Source of the DNA: Coix lacryma-jobi var. lacryma-jobi
Lineage: Eukaryota > Streptophyta > Magnoliopsida > Poales > Poaceae
Direction of reading: 5' to 3'
DNA length: 64,000 bases
Assembly (NCBI GenBank): GCA_009763385.1
Contig: CM019824.1
Location: forward strand, 159,024,474 to 159,088,473
Shown here: piece by piece, positions 32,501 to 43,226 of the stretch
Position numbering within the stretch: the stretch's first letter is position 1
How the letters are laid out: the number at the start of each line of letters is the position of its first letter
Notes under the pieces: model-generated
The model's input: only the letters and a program-made list of their open reading frames with translations
Databases searched by the model: none
Told to the model about the DNA's origin: nothing
Made by a program: the position numbers and the translations under genes

Positions 32501-32770
32501 AACATTTTCCCTAGGTTTGAAAATAAAACTTTGGATTGATTTTATAAAGTTTTTCATAAATATTTTATTGTTTTCTAAATAGAATAAATTCGATTCGCCC
32601 TATACGAGTTTAATAAATTTATTTTTCACCCAATAAAAAATATGCAATGGCATGAATGCAACATGAAAATGATAAATAAATTTTATTTTCCTCCTCTAAT
32701 AAACTAGCCAACCTATTTAGTTTCTAAATCCTTTTATTAAATTGGGGAAAATTAAATCAGGGTGTTACAA
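29507..32770 (-). repeat. Gypsy-A 3' LTR
   Basis: Minus-strand LTR adjoining the PPT. Contains the perfect hairpin GAGTACAT-CGAA-ATGTACTC (29878-29897), a six-unit hairpin array (30053-30195) and a GC-rich island (31420-32380) whose ORFs on both strands are low-complexity Pro/Arg/Ser proteins that I do not accept. Confidence 0.92.
30053..30195. repeat. Six tandem hairpins with compensating stems
   Basis: Units of 24-27 bp start at 30053, 30080, 30106, 30131, 30156 and 30180. Stems are CTCGG/CCGAG (two units), CTTGG/CCAAG (two units) and CCTGA/TCAGG or TCAGA (two units), around loops AGTCGCA, AGTCACA or AGTCCA. The AGTC in the loop is constant while both stem arms change together. The same array is at 52500-52645 in the other LTR. 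Confidence 0.85.
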
Positions 32771-32783
32771 ACCTACCCCCCTT
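32771..32783 (-). promoter_or_regulatory. Gypsy-A polypurine tract
   Basis: AAGGGGGGTAGGT on the minus strand, directly next to the LTR end. It is the expected plus-strand DNA primer site. Confidence 0.8.
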
Positions 32784-34210
32784 AGAAGAATCTCGTCCTC
32801 GAGATTAGGAAGAGTCGGCGAAGAGGTGAGGAAAATCTGCCCGAAGATCATCTTCCTTCTCCCATGTTGCTTCTTCTTCGGAGTAATGCTTCCATTGCAC
32901 CTGCAGATTTTAATCCTCTTGTTGCGAGTGCCTCGTTCATCGTGTGTCTAGGATCTTGATCGGCTCAGAGAATGTCAGATCATCTCTCAGATCAAAGCTC
33001 CTCAAGTGGCAACTGCTCCTCTGGAACTCGGAGGCATCTCTTCAGCTGGGATACATGGAACACATTATGAATACCTGCCAGACGTGCAGGCAACTCCAGC
33101 TGATAAGCAACTGCACCTTTCTTATCAATCACCTTGAAAGGGCCAATGAACCTCGGAGATAGCTTCCTTTAACATTAAACCTCCGAAGACCTCTGAAGGG
33201 TGACACCTTCAGATAGACATAGTCCCCAATCTGGAACTCCAGCTCACGTCGTCTGACATCTGCATAACTCTTCTGTCTAGACTGAGCTGTCTTCAGGTTG
33301 CTTCTTGATCTGCCTGACCTGTTCCTCAGCTTCCTCCTATAGACTCGGGGCCAAAGACTTTCCTTTCTCCAACCTGATTCCAGAACAGAGGTGTTCTGCA
33401 CTTCCTGCCATACAGTGCCTCGAAAGGTGACATCTTCAGAATGGCCTGATAGCTGTTGTTATATGAGAACTCTGCATATGGCAGACTCACATCCCAACTT
33501 GGTGTTCTGAAGCGCACTGGCTCTCAACATATCCTCCAGAATCTGATTCACCCTTCTGTCTGACCATCGGTCTGAGGGTGATAAGCCGAACTGAAACTGA
33601 GGCGAGTGTCCATAGACTCATGCAACCGCTTCCAGAATCTGGAGTGTGAACTGTGTACCCCTGTCAGATACTATGATCTTAGGTAATCCATGCAAGCATA
33701 CAATGCGGGACATATACAGCTCTGCCAGCTTCGGACCCTGATATGTCTCCTTGACCGGAATGAAGTGAGCCACCTTGGTCAAACGATCCACTATGACCCA
33801 GATAGAGTCATATCCAGACTGTGTCCTGGGCAAACCAGTGATAAAATCCATGCTGATCTGTTCCCATTTCCACTCTGGAATCTGCAGGGGCTGTAGCAAA
33901 CCAGCTGGTCTCTGATGTTGGGCCTTAAACCTCTGACATGTGTCACACAAGGCCACATACTGCACATCTCTCTTCATCCCTACCACCAGTAATACTGCTT
34001 CAAATCCTGGTACATCTTGGTACTGCCTGGATGGAGAGAGTAGGCTGAGTCATGAACTTCACTTAGAATCAACTCCTTGATAGCCTTTACATCGGGAACA
34101 CACATCCTGCCTCTGAACCACAAAACACCCGATCATCCTCCGTGAATCCAGGGGCTTTCTCTTCCTTGATCAACTGTCTGATCTCTAGCAAGTACTCATC
34201 AGTGAGCTGC
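32784..34210 (-). pseudogene. pol: Gypsy-A pol 3' part: integrase and chromodomain-like C-terminus
   Basis: Minus strand, several frame breaks. From 34210 leftwards: the linker LTDEYLLEIRQL; zinc-finger end YVALCDTCQRFKA; integrase core with SMDFITGLPRTQSGYDSIWVIVDRLTK and IVSDRGTQF; SYNNSYQAILKMSPFEALYG; GDYVYLKVSPFRG; and finally a chromodomain-like end with VQWKHYSEEEATWEKED and FPHLF near 32800-32910. The 5' codons of the linker (ERDIRAG) are at 48375 on the far side of Gypsy-B, so these are halves of one gene. Nonfunctional as read. Confidence 0.85.
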
Positions 34211-37200
34211 TGTGACGTAACGGCCCTAATCCCATGGCCCACCGATCACTATCAACCACTGACAGTCGATCCGTACAGCCAAGAGATTAAGACCGGGTTC
34301 GCCACTGGGCTACATCAGTGCCCGATGTCCGCAGGATCATCTCACAATTCAGTTACAATCTCTTGAACATTTTGACAAATAATATCGGAGCGGTAAATAG
34401 CGGAAGACTTAAATAACAATAGTTTTACAAACCAGTGTTCAACATAAACTTAAAGTGAAGTTATTACAGACCATAGTTCAAATAGATAGAGTTGACAGGG
34501 TAGCAGATGACAACAACTAAAAGATATAGATACATCACCCAGCCCGAGGGTGAATAATCACTCATCGGCCTCATCGGCCTCTTCCTGAACCACAGTCACA
34601 CAGCAGGGTCCAAGGCATACTGAGGGATCTGCCATACCTGCAACATGGGTAAAAGAACCCTGAGTACAAAGGTACTCAACAAGACTTAACCGACTAAAGA
34701 AAAGGGGAGGAGACTCAGGAATGAAGGCTTAGGGTAGTCAAGGTAAGGCTTAAGCAAGATCAAGTATTTTGCAGAAAAGCATTTTTGTAAATCTTATTTA
34801 TTTTGAAAGATTCAGTATTCCTCAATTCTTCATCCTTCATGATTCATTTTACATTTCAAAACATTCCTAGTTGAGAACCACTCTCCGTTGAGAGTCAATG
34901 GAACAAGTCTCCATAACCGAGGAGCAACGTTAATCCGGATAAAGAATACTCAGCTGAGGATCCCTATTCACACTGCATATGTAGCACCCAAGCTTGCATA
35001 TGCCAACTCGTCTTCCACGATTCCTCCATTATTGGGCCCGGTCCTACGCCACCCGGAAGTACAGTACACCACTCCAATCCGGGACTCTAACCCACGTGGG
35101 TACATGCTACTTCCGCCATCTCTCCACTCCCAGTGCGCGGTTGTCGGTCCAATAATGGATTTCTCGGAGCCAGAGCTTTCCGTAGTATGTGAATAGTTGC
35201 AAGTCCTGCCCAGCAGGCCCCCATACGGATGGTCCCTAATTTTCCAGCCAGCAACTGTGCCTTGGTTATATCTCACCCAAGCGCAACAGTCCTGTCAGTT
35301 TTTCAACCCGTCCCGGTCGGTGTCAACTGTCGAGTCCCGGACTACGACATGACGGCACCGTACGCAAGGACAACCTCTCCTTCCCATTGACTAAGTACGG
35401 ATCAGATACTTAGCCAATAGTGGGAGTAAACCAGAAATTCCCATAAATATTCTTAAGTGATCACACTTTTGAAATTGGCATTTTTATTGCAAATCTATCA
35501 TATAGCATTGCTAAGCATTTTGCAATAGTTTTGAAAAACAGGTGTCGGGTATTTCATTGGTCAAGGTAGATAATGCATCAGAGAGGATTTCACTCAACTC
35601 CTATCAACCTAATGCAATAATTTAACTCAAAACATTTAAAGAAAACATTTATAAAAGCAAGGTAGGGTTAAATGCACCGGGGCTTGCCTTGGATGGCAAA
35701 AAGAGTAGACTCGGGGTAGGTATAAGCGTCGGAGCTCGGGGTTGCCTGGGGACGGATCCTTCGGCGGCTACCTCGACTTCAGGGCCTTCTTCGTCAACTA
35801 TACGGATGCAATGATGAATGCTCATGAGAATGATGATATGGACTTATGGTGCAAGACAATACCACTGATTCAAGATTACTCTTAGGCAAGGCATAAACGA
35901 AATCTAGGTTGAGCATAAAAGTAACCATTTCTTCCTTAAGCAAAATTGATTAAACTAGACTTTATCATAACTATCCTAAGCATCACAAACATCATAGACC
36001 AAAGGGTAGGGGTCTATGAACATCACGCAATCCCAAAAGTCACTTCACAGGGCATTCACACTAACCCTAATCATTTCTTTCTATTTTTCTTAATTATTTA
36101 AAAAGGTCATTTTATGAAGGTGCTCCAAAAATTACCAAATTAATCACACAAGTTCATTAGAGTACAAGTATATGGCAAAAAAATTTCATAATTTTGGAGG
36201 TCATTAAGGTGCTCAATTAAATCTAGACATTAATTAACAAAAGGCACTATTCCTTAATTAAAATAAAGCTCAAAAATCAACTTGCTCCAAAAGACTTCAA
36301 AATTTTACCAGAGACTCAGAAAGGCATAACTAGCACATAGAAATTTATCTCCAGATTTTTGGAGTTATAGATCACTCTCCAAAAATACCAAAACCTTCAT
36401 TTTTCAATAAAAGGGGAATTTTACATTTTTAAATCTTTGCAGAAAAGTCAAGTTTTATATTTTTATAAAATACTCCAGAGCATAAAGAGTCTACTGTGAA
36501 ATTTTCAGAATTTTTGGATCAACACAGAAAATCATACAAAAAGATGAAATATCAGAACTGTTCCCATTTTTAAAAGGAAAAGAGCACTGTGCTCGAGTCG
36601 GAACGGGGCTCGGGCGAATCGCGGAACTCTCGGCCGACCGAGGCCTGGCTGGTAGGCTCGGGCGAGACGGAAACCAAACGTTTCGTCCGAGGCCTGGCTC
36701 GACGAGGCGGAGGGTGCACAGGTTCTCTCGAGGCCTGGCTCGAGCGAAGTGGTGAGGGTCTGTCCGCCGAGGCTCGGGCTCGGGCGAGACGGAGTGGAAG
36801 CAGAGGCCGAGGCCTCGGGTGCTTACCAAGGATTGGAGGCAGGGCTCGAGGGTGAGGCTCGGCACGCGCTCGAGGGTGAGGCTCGACACGGCTCGAGGGC
36901 GGTGGTCGGTGGAGCTCCTTCGGCGGCGAGCGGCGGCGGCGCTCCGGCGACCCTGCGCAACACACGAGACCGCAAGGGTCTGGTCAGAGTCGCACGGACC
37001 GAGGAACACGACACGGGGGTCGGTGAGGGATGGTCGAGGCCGGAGGCGACGAATTTCACGAACCCGAGCTCGCCGGGTTTCTGCCGGAGATGGGAACGGC
37101 GAGGTTACGCCGGGCGATTGGAGGCGGTAGAGGTAAAATTGGAGGGTGGTGAAGCAGCACAAGAACACGGCGGAGCTTTTGAGCTAGGTGGTGGAGCGGC

Positions 37201-37264
37201 GGAGGCACTGGACTGTGCTGGCGACGGAGGCGGAGATGAGTGCGGAGGTCGGAGCTCCGGCGGG

Positions 37265-37272
37265 CTTATATA
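37265..37272 (-). promoter_or_regulatory. TATA box of Gypsy-B 3' LTR
   Basis: TATATAAG on the minus strand, inside GC-rich sequence and upstream of the leader. The other LTR has the same box at 47207-47214. Confidence 0.75.
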
Positions 37273-37682
37273 GCCGCGGCCAGGGCCGGTAGAGACCTCG
37301 GGTGGTGTGGATGAGGTTTGCGGAGGCGTGCGCACTCGATTGCGCTCTGGCGGATACGTGGGCGTGCAGCCGGGGCTCGGGCGCAAGCTCGGCCGGCGAT
37401 GGCCACGCGGCGGCGGCGAGCGGAGAGGACTGTAGGGGAGGAGCGAGGGCCAGCGCTCGCGCGCGGGCGCGGAGGGAACAGGGCGACAGCGGCGGCAGGT
37501 TGGTGGCGCGTGGGGAGCAGCCGGGCGTGCGGCAGGCGCGGCGCGGGCGCCATGGCCGGGCCCCCCCTCTGTCGCTATGAAGAAGAGGAACAGTGTAGGG
37601 TGTAGGGTTTGACTTTTGGCTAGTTTCTGACTTTTGCAAAATGCTCCCAAAATTTGAACTGTGCGACAAAAACTCCCAATAC

Positions 37683-38052
37683 CAAAGTTGTTCAGAAAAA
37701 TGAGATCTACAACTTTGTCAAAAAGAACATTTTCAAATTCCAAACAGTTTTTGAACAAATTCAAAAACAGAAAAAGGGGACACTTTTGAAATTTGAATCA
37801 ATTCAAAATTACTTTGGATTTTATACTGAAACTAGAAAATCTTCAAACATGAAAGTTGTTCCTTTTATCAAAACCTACAACTTTGCTATAATACACTTTT
37901 CCAGAAACTCATTAGTTTTTGAACTCTTTTTGAAAACTGAAAAGGGAACAAAAGTTGGGGTTTGATTGAATTTGAAATAACTCAAAACTTTGTACTGCAA
38001 CTTGAAAATTTGTAAATACCAAAGTTGTCTCTTTGACAGCTCTACAACTTTG
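37683..38052. repeat. Three tandem ~168-bp repeats with AAAGTTGT/ACAACTTT hairpins
   Basis: Hairpins at 37683-37717, 37851-37885 and 38020-38052, with 9-bp arms CAAAGTTGT/ACAACTTTG (one unit starts with G). The intervening sequence is diverged but alignable (ACTTTG...TACTG...CTTGAAAAT). Present again at about 47620-47992. They lie in U3, upstream of the TATA box. Confidence 0.75.
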
Positions 38053-38419
38053 CTTTTTGGACCAACCCCAAATTTTGAATAATTTTTAAATTACACCAGA
38101 GGGATAAAATCCAGGATTTGGAAATTAGGGTTTTGCAAAAGGGATTTGAAATCAAATTCTGATTTTTGAACTTTGGCCAACACAACAAAACTTCAAGACA
38201 CCAAGGAACAAGAATTACACAAAACTAATCACAGAGATGAAATTACCATTTTGCCCTAGTAGAGAGAAGTGGGGCTAATTAGGATTTTTGCAATAGAGGT
38301 AATTCACATAAAATGATACACTTAGCAAAATGCATACACATGAAATCATGATCAAGATGCTTAATGATGATAATGATGATATGTCAAGTTAATTACAGTT
38401 AAACACCAGAGGTGTTACA

Positions 38420-38436
38420 GCCTCCCCCCCTTAAAG
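38420..38436 (-). promoter_or_regulatory. Gypsy-B polypurine tract
   Basis: CTTTAAGGGGGGGAGGC on the minus strand, immediately before the 3' LTR. Confidence 0.8.
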
Positions 38437-38496
38437 AAATCTCGCCCCGAGATTCCACGTCTTATGAAAGGACAAAGAAGGGATAAAGGCAAAACC

Positions 38497-41082
38497 TTAC
38501 ATGGACAGCGATTCGAGAAAGTCGGGGTAGTTCTTTGCTAAGAAGTCTTCAGATTCCCAAGTAGCTTCTTCTTCAGAGTGCTGGTTCCACTGGACTTTGT
38601 ACCATCTTGTGGTGGTTCTTCGGGTAACGCGATCCTTGTGGTCCAACACGCGAACTGGATATTCTGAGTAGGACAGATCAGGCTCTAGCTCGACACCTTC
38701 AACTTCCACGACATGTTCAGGTACTCGGAGACACTTCTTGAGTTGGGAGACATGGAAAACATTGTGGACTGCGGAGAGATGATCGGGCAACTTTAGCTTG
38801 TAAGCTACCTTGCCACAACATTCCAAAATCTCAAACGGACCAATGTAGCGGGGTGCTAACTTTCCTTTAACTCCAAAACGAGTGACTCCTTTGGTTGGTG
38901 AGACCTTGAGATATACATAATCTCCAACTTGAAACTTCAGAGGTCGACGTCTCTTGTCAGCATAGCTCTTTTGTCGAGATTGGGCAATCTTCATGTTCTC
39001 TTGTATCTGCTTGACTTTCTCTTCCATATCCTTGACCAGGTCAACTCCAAAGAATTCCCTTTCTCCAGGTTCGGACCAACTGAGAGGTGTACGACAACGA
39101 CGACCGTACAGTGCTTCAAAGGGTGCCATCTTGATGCTTTCTTGGTAACTGTTATTATATGAGAACTCTGCCAAGGGCAAACAGTCATCCCAAGTATCTG
39201 CGAAGGTGAGAGCACAGGCTCTCAACATGTCTTCCAGCACCTGGTTGACTCGCTCCGTCTGTCCATCAGTCTGAGGATGATATGCTGTGCTGTATAAGAG
39301 CTGGGTTCCAAGTGAGGTATGGAACGCCTTCCAGAACTTAGCAACAAACTGGGTACCGCGGTCAGAGACAATGGTCTTGGGTATGCCATGAAGCTTCACT
39401 ATGTTGTTCTTGTACAAGGCGGCATATGTGGGGACGGTGTAAATAGTCTTGACTGGCAGAAAGTGAGCTTGTTTGGTGAGTCGGTCCACGATTACCCAAA
39501 TGGAATCAAAACCTTTCCGGGTCTTGGGTAGCCCATTAATAAAATCCATGCTGATATCTTCCCACTTCCAGGCAGGTACAGATAAAGACTGCAATTCTCC
39601 TCCAGGTTTCATGTGCACGGCTTTGACTTTCTGACAAGTATCACAGCGAGCGACATAGCGAGCGATTTCAATCTTCATCTTTGTCCACCAGAATCTCTGC
39701 CTCAGATCCTGGTACATCTTGTTGCTGCCGGGGTGGATGGAAAACCTAGACAGGTGTGCTTCATCAAGGATCAACTGTCTCAACTCAGGCACCTTGGGAA
39801 CTACTAGACGGTTCTTGAACCAAACAACTCCTACATCATCGATCCTGAAACAATCAGCCTTTCCGGTCTGGACCTTTTCGATGATGTGCTTGATTCCAGG
39901 GTTATCTTTTTGTGCAGCAATGACCTGTTCTCTGATAGAGGTCTCTATCCTGACATTGCTCAGAGTTCCTTGTGGTACCATTTCAATACCCATCCTTTCA
40001 AGATCATGGCACAAGGAAAGATCATAGGGCTTCGTCGTCAGACAGTTGCAGTATGACTTGCGACTGAGGGCATCGGCGACTACATTCGCCTTACCAGGAT
40101 GGTAATGCACTTCGATATCATAATCCTTGATTAACTCAAGCCATCTTCGCTGCCTCATGTTCAACTCTTCTTGAGTGAAGATATACTTCAGGCTCTTATG
40201 ATCGGTGTACACATTGCAAGCACTGCCCAACAGATAATGACGCCATATCTTCAAAGCATGCACCACTGCTGCTAATTCAAGGTCATGGGTTGGGTAATTC
40301 TCCTCATGTCGCTTAAGCTGCCGTGAGGCATAAGCGATCACTCGACCTTCTTGCATCAATACACAACCCAAACCAGTACCAGATGCATCACAGTATACAT
40401 CAAAGGGTTTCTCGATATCTGGTTGAGCTAGGACTGGTGATGTAGTTAACAGTTCCTTCAAGGCTTGAAAAGCTTGCTCACAGGCTGGTGACCAAACAAA
40501 ATCCACGGAATTCTTCAACAACTCTGTGATAGGCTTGGCAACTCTGGAGAAATCTGGGATGAAACGACGATAGTATCCAGCCATTCCCATGAAGCTGCGA
40601 ACTTCGCGGACAGTGGTAGGTGGCTTCCAATCCAAGATATCTGCCACTTTTCCAGGGTCAACTGACACACCTTCAGCGGACAGGACATGACCAAGGAATT
40701 GAATTCGATCTAGCCAGAATTCACATTTACTGAACTTGGCATACAGCTGGTGATCTCTGAGACGAGAGAGAACGACACGAAGATGCTTGGCATGATCTTC
40801 AGGAGTTCTTGAATAAACAAGGATGTCGTCAATGAACACGACTACAAATTTATCGAGCTCTGGCATGAACACAGAGTTCATGAGATACATGAAATGAGCG
40901 GGTGCATTGGTCAAACCGAAAGACATGACCAAATACTCATATAGGCCGTATGGTGGTGTGAAAGCTGTTTTGGGAATATCTTCGGGACGAATCTTTATTT
41001 GGTGATAGCCAGATCTGAGGTCGATCTTGGAAAACACTCTGGCTCCAGATAACTGGTCAAAAAGAAGGTCAATGCGAGGCAA
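38497..41082 (-). CDS. pol: Gypsy-B pol: RT (C-terminal part), RNase H, integrase, chromodomain
   Basis: 861 unbroken codons from inside RT (PRIDLLFDQL) to TAA at 38497-38499; the true start lies upstream across a 1-nt break at ~41084. Order: RT with FIDDILVYSR (~residue 80); RNase H (~230-340) with DVYCDASGTGLG and YTDHKSLKYIF; integrase H2C2 finger (HLSRFSIHPGSNKM ... CDTCQKVKA, ~450-495); integrase core with SMDFINGLPK, IVSDRGTQF and TDGQTERVNQ; the GDYVYLKVSP module; and a chromodomain-like C-terminus (~800-858) with YPVRVLDHKD, WYKVQWNQHSEEEATWE and NYPDFLESL. Domain order marks Ty3/Gypsy, and the last module marks a chromovirus. Such domains steer integration towards particular chromatin. 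Confidence 0.93.
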   Translation of the reverse strand: MPRIDLLFDQLSGARVFSKIDLRSGYHQIKIRPEDIPKTAFTPPYGLYEYLVMSFGLTNAPAHFMYLMNSVFMPELDKFVVVFIDDILVYSRTPEDHAKHLRVVLSRLRDHQLYAKFSKCEFWLDRIQFLGHVLSAEGVSVDPGKVADILDWKPPTTVREVRSFMGMAGYYRRFIPDFSRVAKPITELLKNSVDFVWSPACEQAFQALKELLTTSPVLAQPDIEKPFDVYCDASGTGLGCVLMQEGRVIAYASRQLKRHEENYPTHDLELAAVVHALKIWRHYLLGSACNVYTDHKSLKYIFTQEELNMRQRRWLELIKDYDIEVHYHPGKANVVADALSRKSYCNCLTTKPYDLSLCHDLERMGIEMVPQGTLSNVRIETSIREQVIAAQKDNPGIKHIIEKVQTGKADCFRIDDVGVVWFKNRLVVPKVPELRQLILDEAHLSRFSIHPGSNKMYQDLRQRFWWTKMKIEIARYVARCDTCQKVKAVHMKPGGELQSLSVPAWKWEDISMDFINGLPKTRKGFDSIWVIVDRLTKQAHFLPVKTIYTVPTYAALYKNNIVKLHGIPKTIVSDRGTQFVAKFWKAFHTSLGTQLLYSTAYHPQTDGQTERVNQVLEDMLRACALTFADTWDDCLPLAEFSYNNSYQESIKMAPFEALYGRRCRTPLSWSEPGEREFFGVDLVKDMEEKVKQIQENMKIAQSRQKSYADKRRRPLKFQVGDYVYLKVSPTKGVTRFGVKGKLAPRYIGPFEILECCGKVAYKLKLPDHLSAVHNVFHVSQLKKCLRVPEHVVEVEGVELEPDLSYSEYPVRVLDHKDRVTRRTTTRWYKVQWNQHSEEEATWESEDFLAKNYPDFLESLSM

Positions 41083-42062
41083 AGGATATTATTCTTGATG
41101 GTGACCTCATTGAGTGGGCGATAGTCAACGCACAGACGAAGACTTTTGTCCTTCTTCTTCACAAAGATAGCAGGGCAACCCCAAGGAGATGAACTTGGGC
41201 GAATGAGACCCTTGTCCAATAGCTCTTGCAATTGGATCTTTAGCTCTGCCAATTCTCTGGGAGGCATTCGATAAGCTCTACGGGATATAGGAGCAGTCCC
41301 GGGCTTTAGCTCTATAGCAAACTCAACATCACGGTCGGGAGGTAGACCAGGTAGATCTCCTGGGAAGACATCAGGGAACTCACAGACTACGGGGATATCC
41401 CTGATTTCCGGAGCATAGGCAGAATTTAACTGGGTGGTTGTTGGCTTTTGAGGCATTGGAAGTTGGAGAAAGAGTTTGGAGGTACTGTTAGGAATATCCA
41501 CTCTCACAACTCTATTCAAGATGTCTATCATGGCTTTATACTGACACATCCAATTCATGCCTAAGATGACATCTATCTCTTGATCGCGCAGTACTATCAT
41601 GGTGGTAGGAAAGACATGTTCCCCCAACATTACTGGTATGCTGCGGACCACTTCCTTAGTATTTATCCGTCCTCCAGGCGAAAGTATGCAAAAACTTTCT
41701 TTTAACTCCCCCATGGGTAACTCATGCTTGATGACAAAAGTGCGACTGATGAAGGAATGCGATGCACCAGAATCAAACAAGACGATTGCAGGATGATTGG
41801 CAACAGGGAACCTACCGAGCATGACGGGCTCTCCTTCTGGGATGTTACTGACGGTGGTGAAGTAGACTTGCCCGTGCTTCCTGACAAGCTTGCCCTTCTG
41901 GACGTGCTGCTGCGGTGCACGGTGCTGCTGCTGCTGTGATCCTCCAGGGCCTTTCTGTGCATACTGGGCATTCTTCTTGGGTTTTGGGCACTCGCGAGCC
42001 CAGTGACCAACTTGGCCACAGTTGTAGCATGGGAGGTTGTAAGCTGTTTGTGGGGGCGGTGA
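41083..42062 (-). pseudogene. pol: Gypsy-B protease and N-terminal RT (frame-broken)
   Basis: Minus strand. The gag zinc knuckle CYNCGQVGHWAREC sits at the upstream edge (~41985-42030), then a Gln-rich linker, the protease with LFDSGASHSFIS (~41745-41785), the DIPVVCEFPDVFPGDLPGL block, and RT up to CVDYRPLNEVTIKN. One base is missing at about 41084 (AAGTAT in Gypsy-1 reads AATAT here), shifting the frame before PRID. Upstream, another single-base break near 42060 separates it from gag. Confidence 0.88.
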
Positions 42063-42959
42063 CACGAACACCTGGGGCGTTCGGCTGAGTGGCACTTTGC
42101 TGGTTGGCATTATGGGTGGTGGCTGCGGTACGAACGACCACTTGCTGATGGGGGTATGGGGCACGGTTTTGATGGTGACTGGGGTGGTAGATGACTCTTG
42201 GGCGCTTATGGTTGCTGGAGAAACTGCTAGACCCAGCCTTCTTCTTCTTTTTCTCTTCCTGGTACTGGCGGTTGCTTTCCTCAAAAGCAACAGCACGGTC
42301 AACGACATCATGGTAGGATCCATTCAGGTTGTTGGACAGACCTCTACGAATCTTAGGGTGCAGACCCCTGAGGAAACAATCTCTCTTCTTTTCCTCCGTG
42401 TTGACATAGTCGGAGGCATACTGGCTGAGGTGATTGAATTGTCCCACGTACTGCATGACGGTGGAATCTTTCTGTTGCAGGGCCAAGAACTGATCCAACT
42501 TCATTCTCATCAATCCCGAAGGGATGTGATGTGCTCTGAAAGCGGTGCGGAACTCTTCCCAGGTCAACTCATGACCTTCAGGTTGGGCAGCCAACAGGTT
42601 GGCGTACCAGGCACTTGCGGGACCACGGAGCTGCTGAGAAGCGAACCGAGGCTTCTGGATCTCTGTGCATCGGATGAGACCAAACTTCTGCTCCATGGTG
42701 CGAGCCAATCATCAGCTTCGAGGGGTTCATCGGCTCTGGTGAAAACCGGTGGACGGGTTTCAGTGAACTCCACATAGGTGGTCTCTTGGTTGTGGCGACC
42801 ACGGTGACCAACATTCTGCTGTCCTTGGTTTTGAGCCATAAGGTTGGCGGCGGCGGCCAAGGCTGCAATGGCATCTGCCAGGGTAGCAGGAACTGGTGGA
42901 GGATTTGGAAGGTTGGCACCTCCGGAACTTCCGGCTCCAGTGCGGGTGTTCACAGGCAT
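42063..42959 (-). pseudogene. gag: Gypsy-B gag (frame-broken)
   Basis: ATG at 42959 (MPVNTRTGAG). N-terminal helix TLADAIAALAAAANLM, TYVEFTETRPPVF, then a single-base break near 42690 inside DDWL-RTMEQKFGLI, after which the gag core continues (FRAHHIPSGLMRMKL, YVGQFNHLSQYA, DCFLRGLHPKIR) into a Lys-rich, then His/Gln-rich tail. A second break near 42060 precedes the CCHC knuckle. Both are 1-nt changes in an otherwise conserved gene. It is the same family as Gypsy-1 gag. Confidence 0.88.
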
Positions 42960-43226
42960 CTGTTAAGAATTTGGGAACTTAGCATCCAAAGATTGCTTTT
43001 GAACGAAACTGACTGATAAGATTCATTGATGCAAGGGTAGATAACTGATACAGAAGTTCGACAGATAACCACAGACTGACAAAGGAAAGGTACAAGACAA
43101 GATACAAACTCGGCTAGACAGAAGACCAACTAACGCCCCAAACCTAGACTTAAGGCTTTAGGTAAGCGGATGGTACAGACACAAGGAGTCTAGTCATCAT
43201 CGATGAAGATCAACTCTTCGTCATCA

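Larger units (their letters stand above)
34211..38419 (-). repeat. Gypsy-B 3' LTR
   Basis: Minus-strand LTR with TATA box TATATAAG at 37265-37272, followed by a GC-rich leader (36590-37260). Upstream of the TATA (37683-38052) lie three diverged ~168-bp repeats, each holding an AAAGTTGT...ACAACTTT hairpin. Near the 3' end is the hairpin GAGTAC-AAAG-GTACTC (34662-34677). The block 34880-35200 is shared with the Gypsy-1 LTR. ORFs within it occur on both strands and are identical in both LTRs only because the LTRs are copies. Confidence 0.92.

Noticed and set aside
31589..32557. 322-codon minus-strand ORF in the Gypsy-A LTR (and its partner at 54224-54995)
   Set aside because: Low-complexity Pro/Ser/Arg composition from a GC-rich island; the frame is not kept between the two LTRs.
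34888..35276. Overlapping 102-codon ORFs on both strands, identical at 44813-45201
   Set aside because: Identity simply reflects LTR duplication; no domain, and the opposite-strand overlap argues for chance.
36491..37764. Long Pro/Arg/Ser-rich ORFs on both strands in the Gypsy-B LTRs (also 46435-47622)
   Set aside because: They lie in the GC-rich leader of an LTR, exist on both strands and in several frames at once, show no domain, and shift frame between the two LTR copies.
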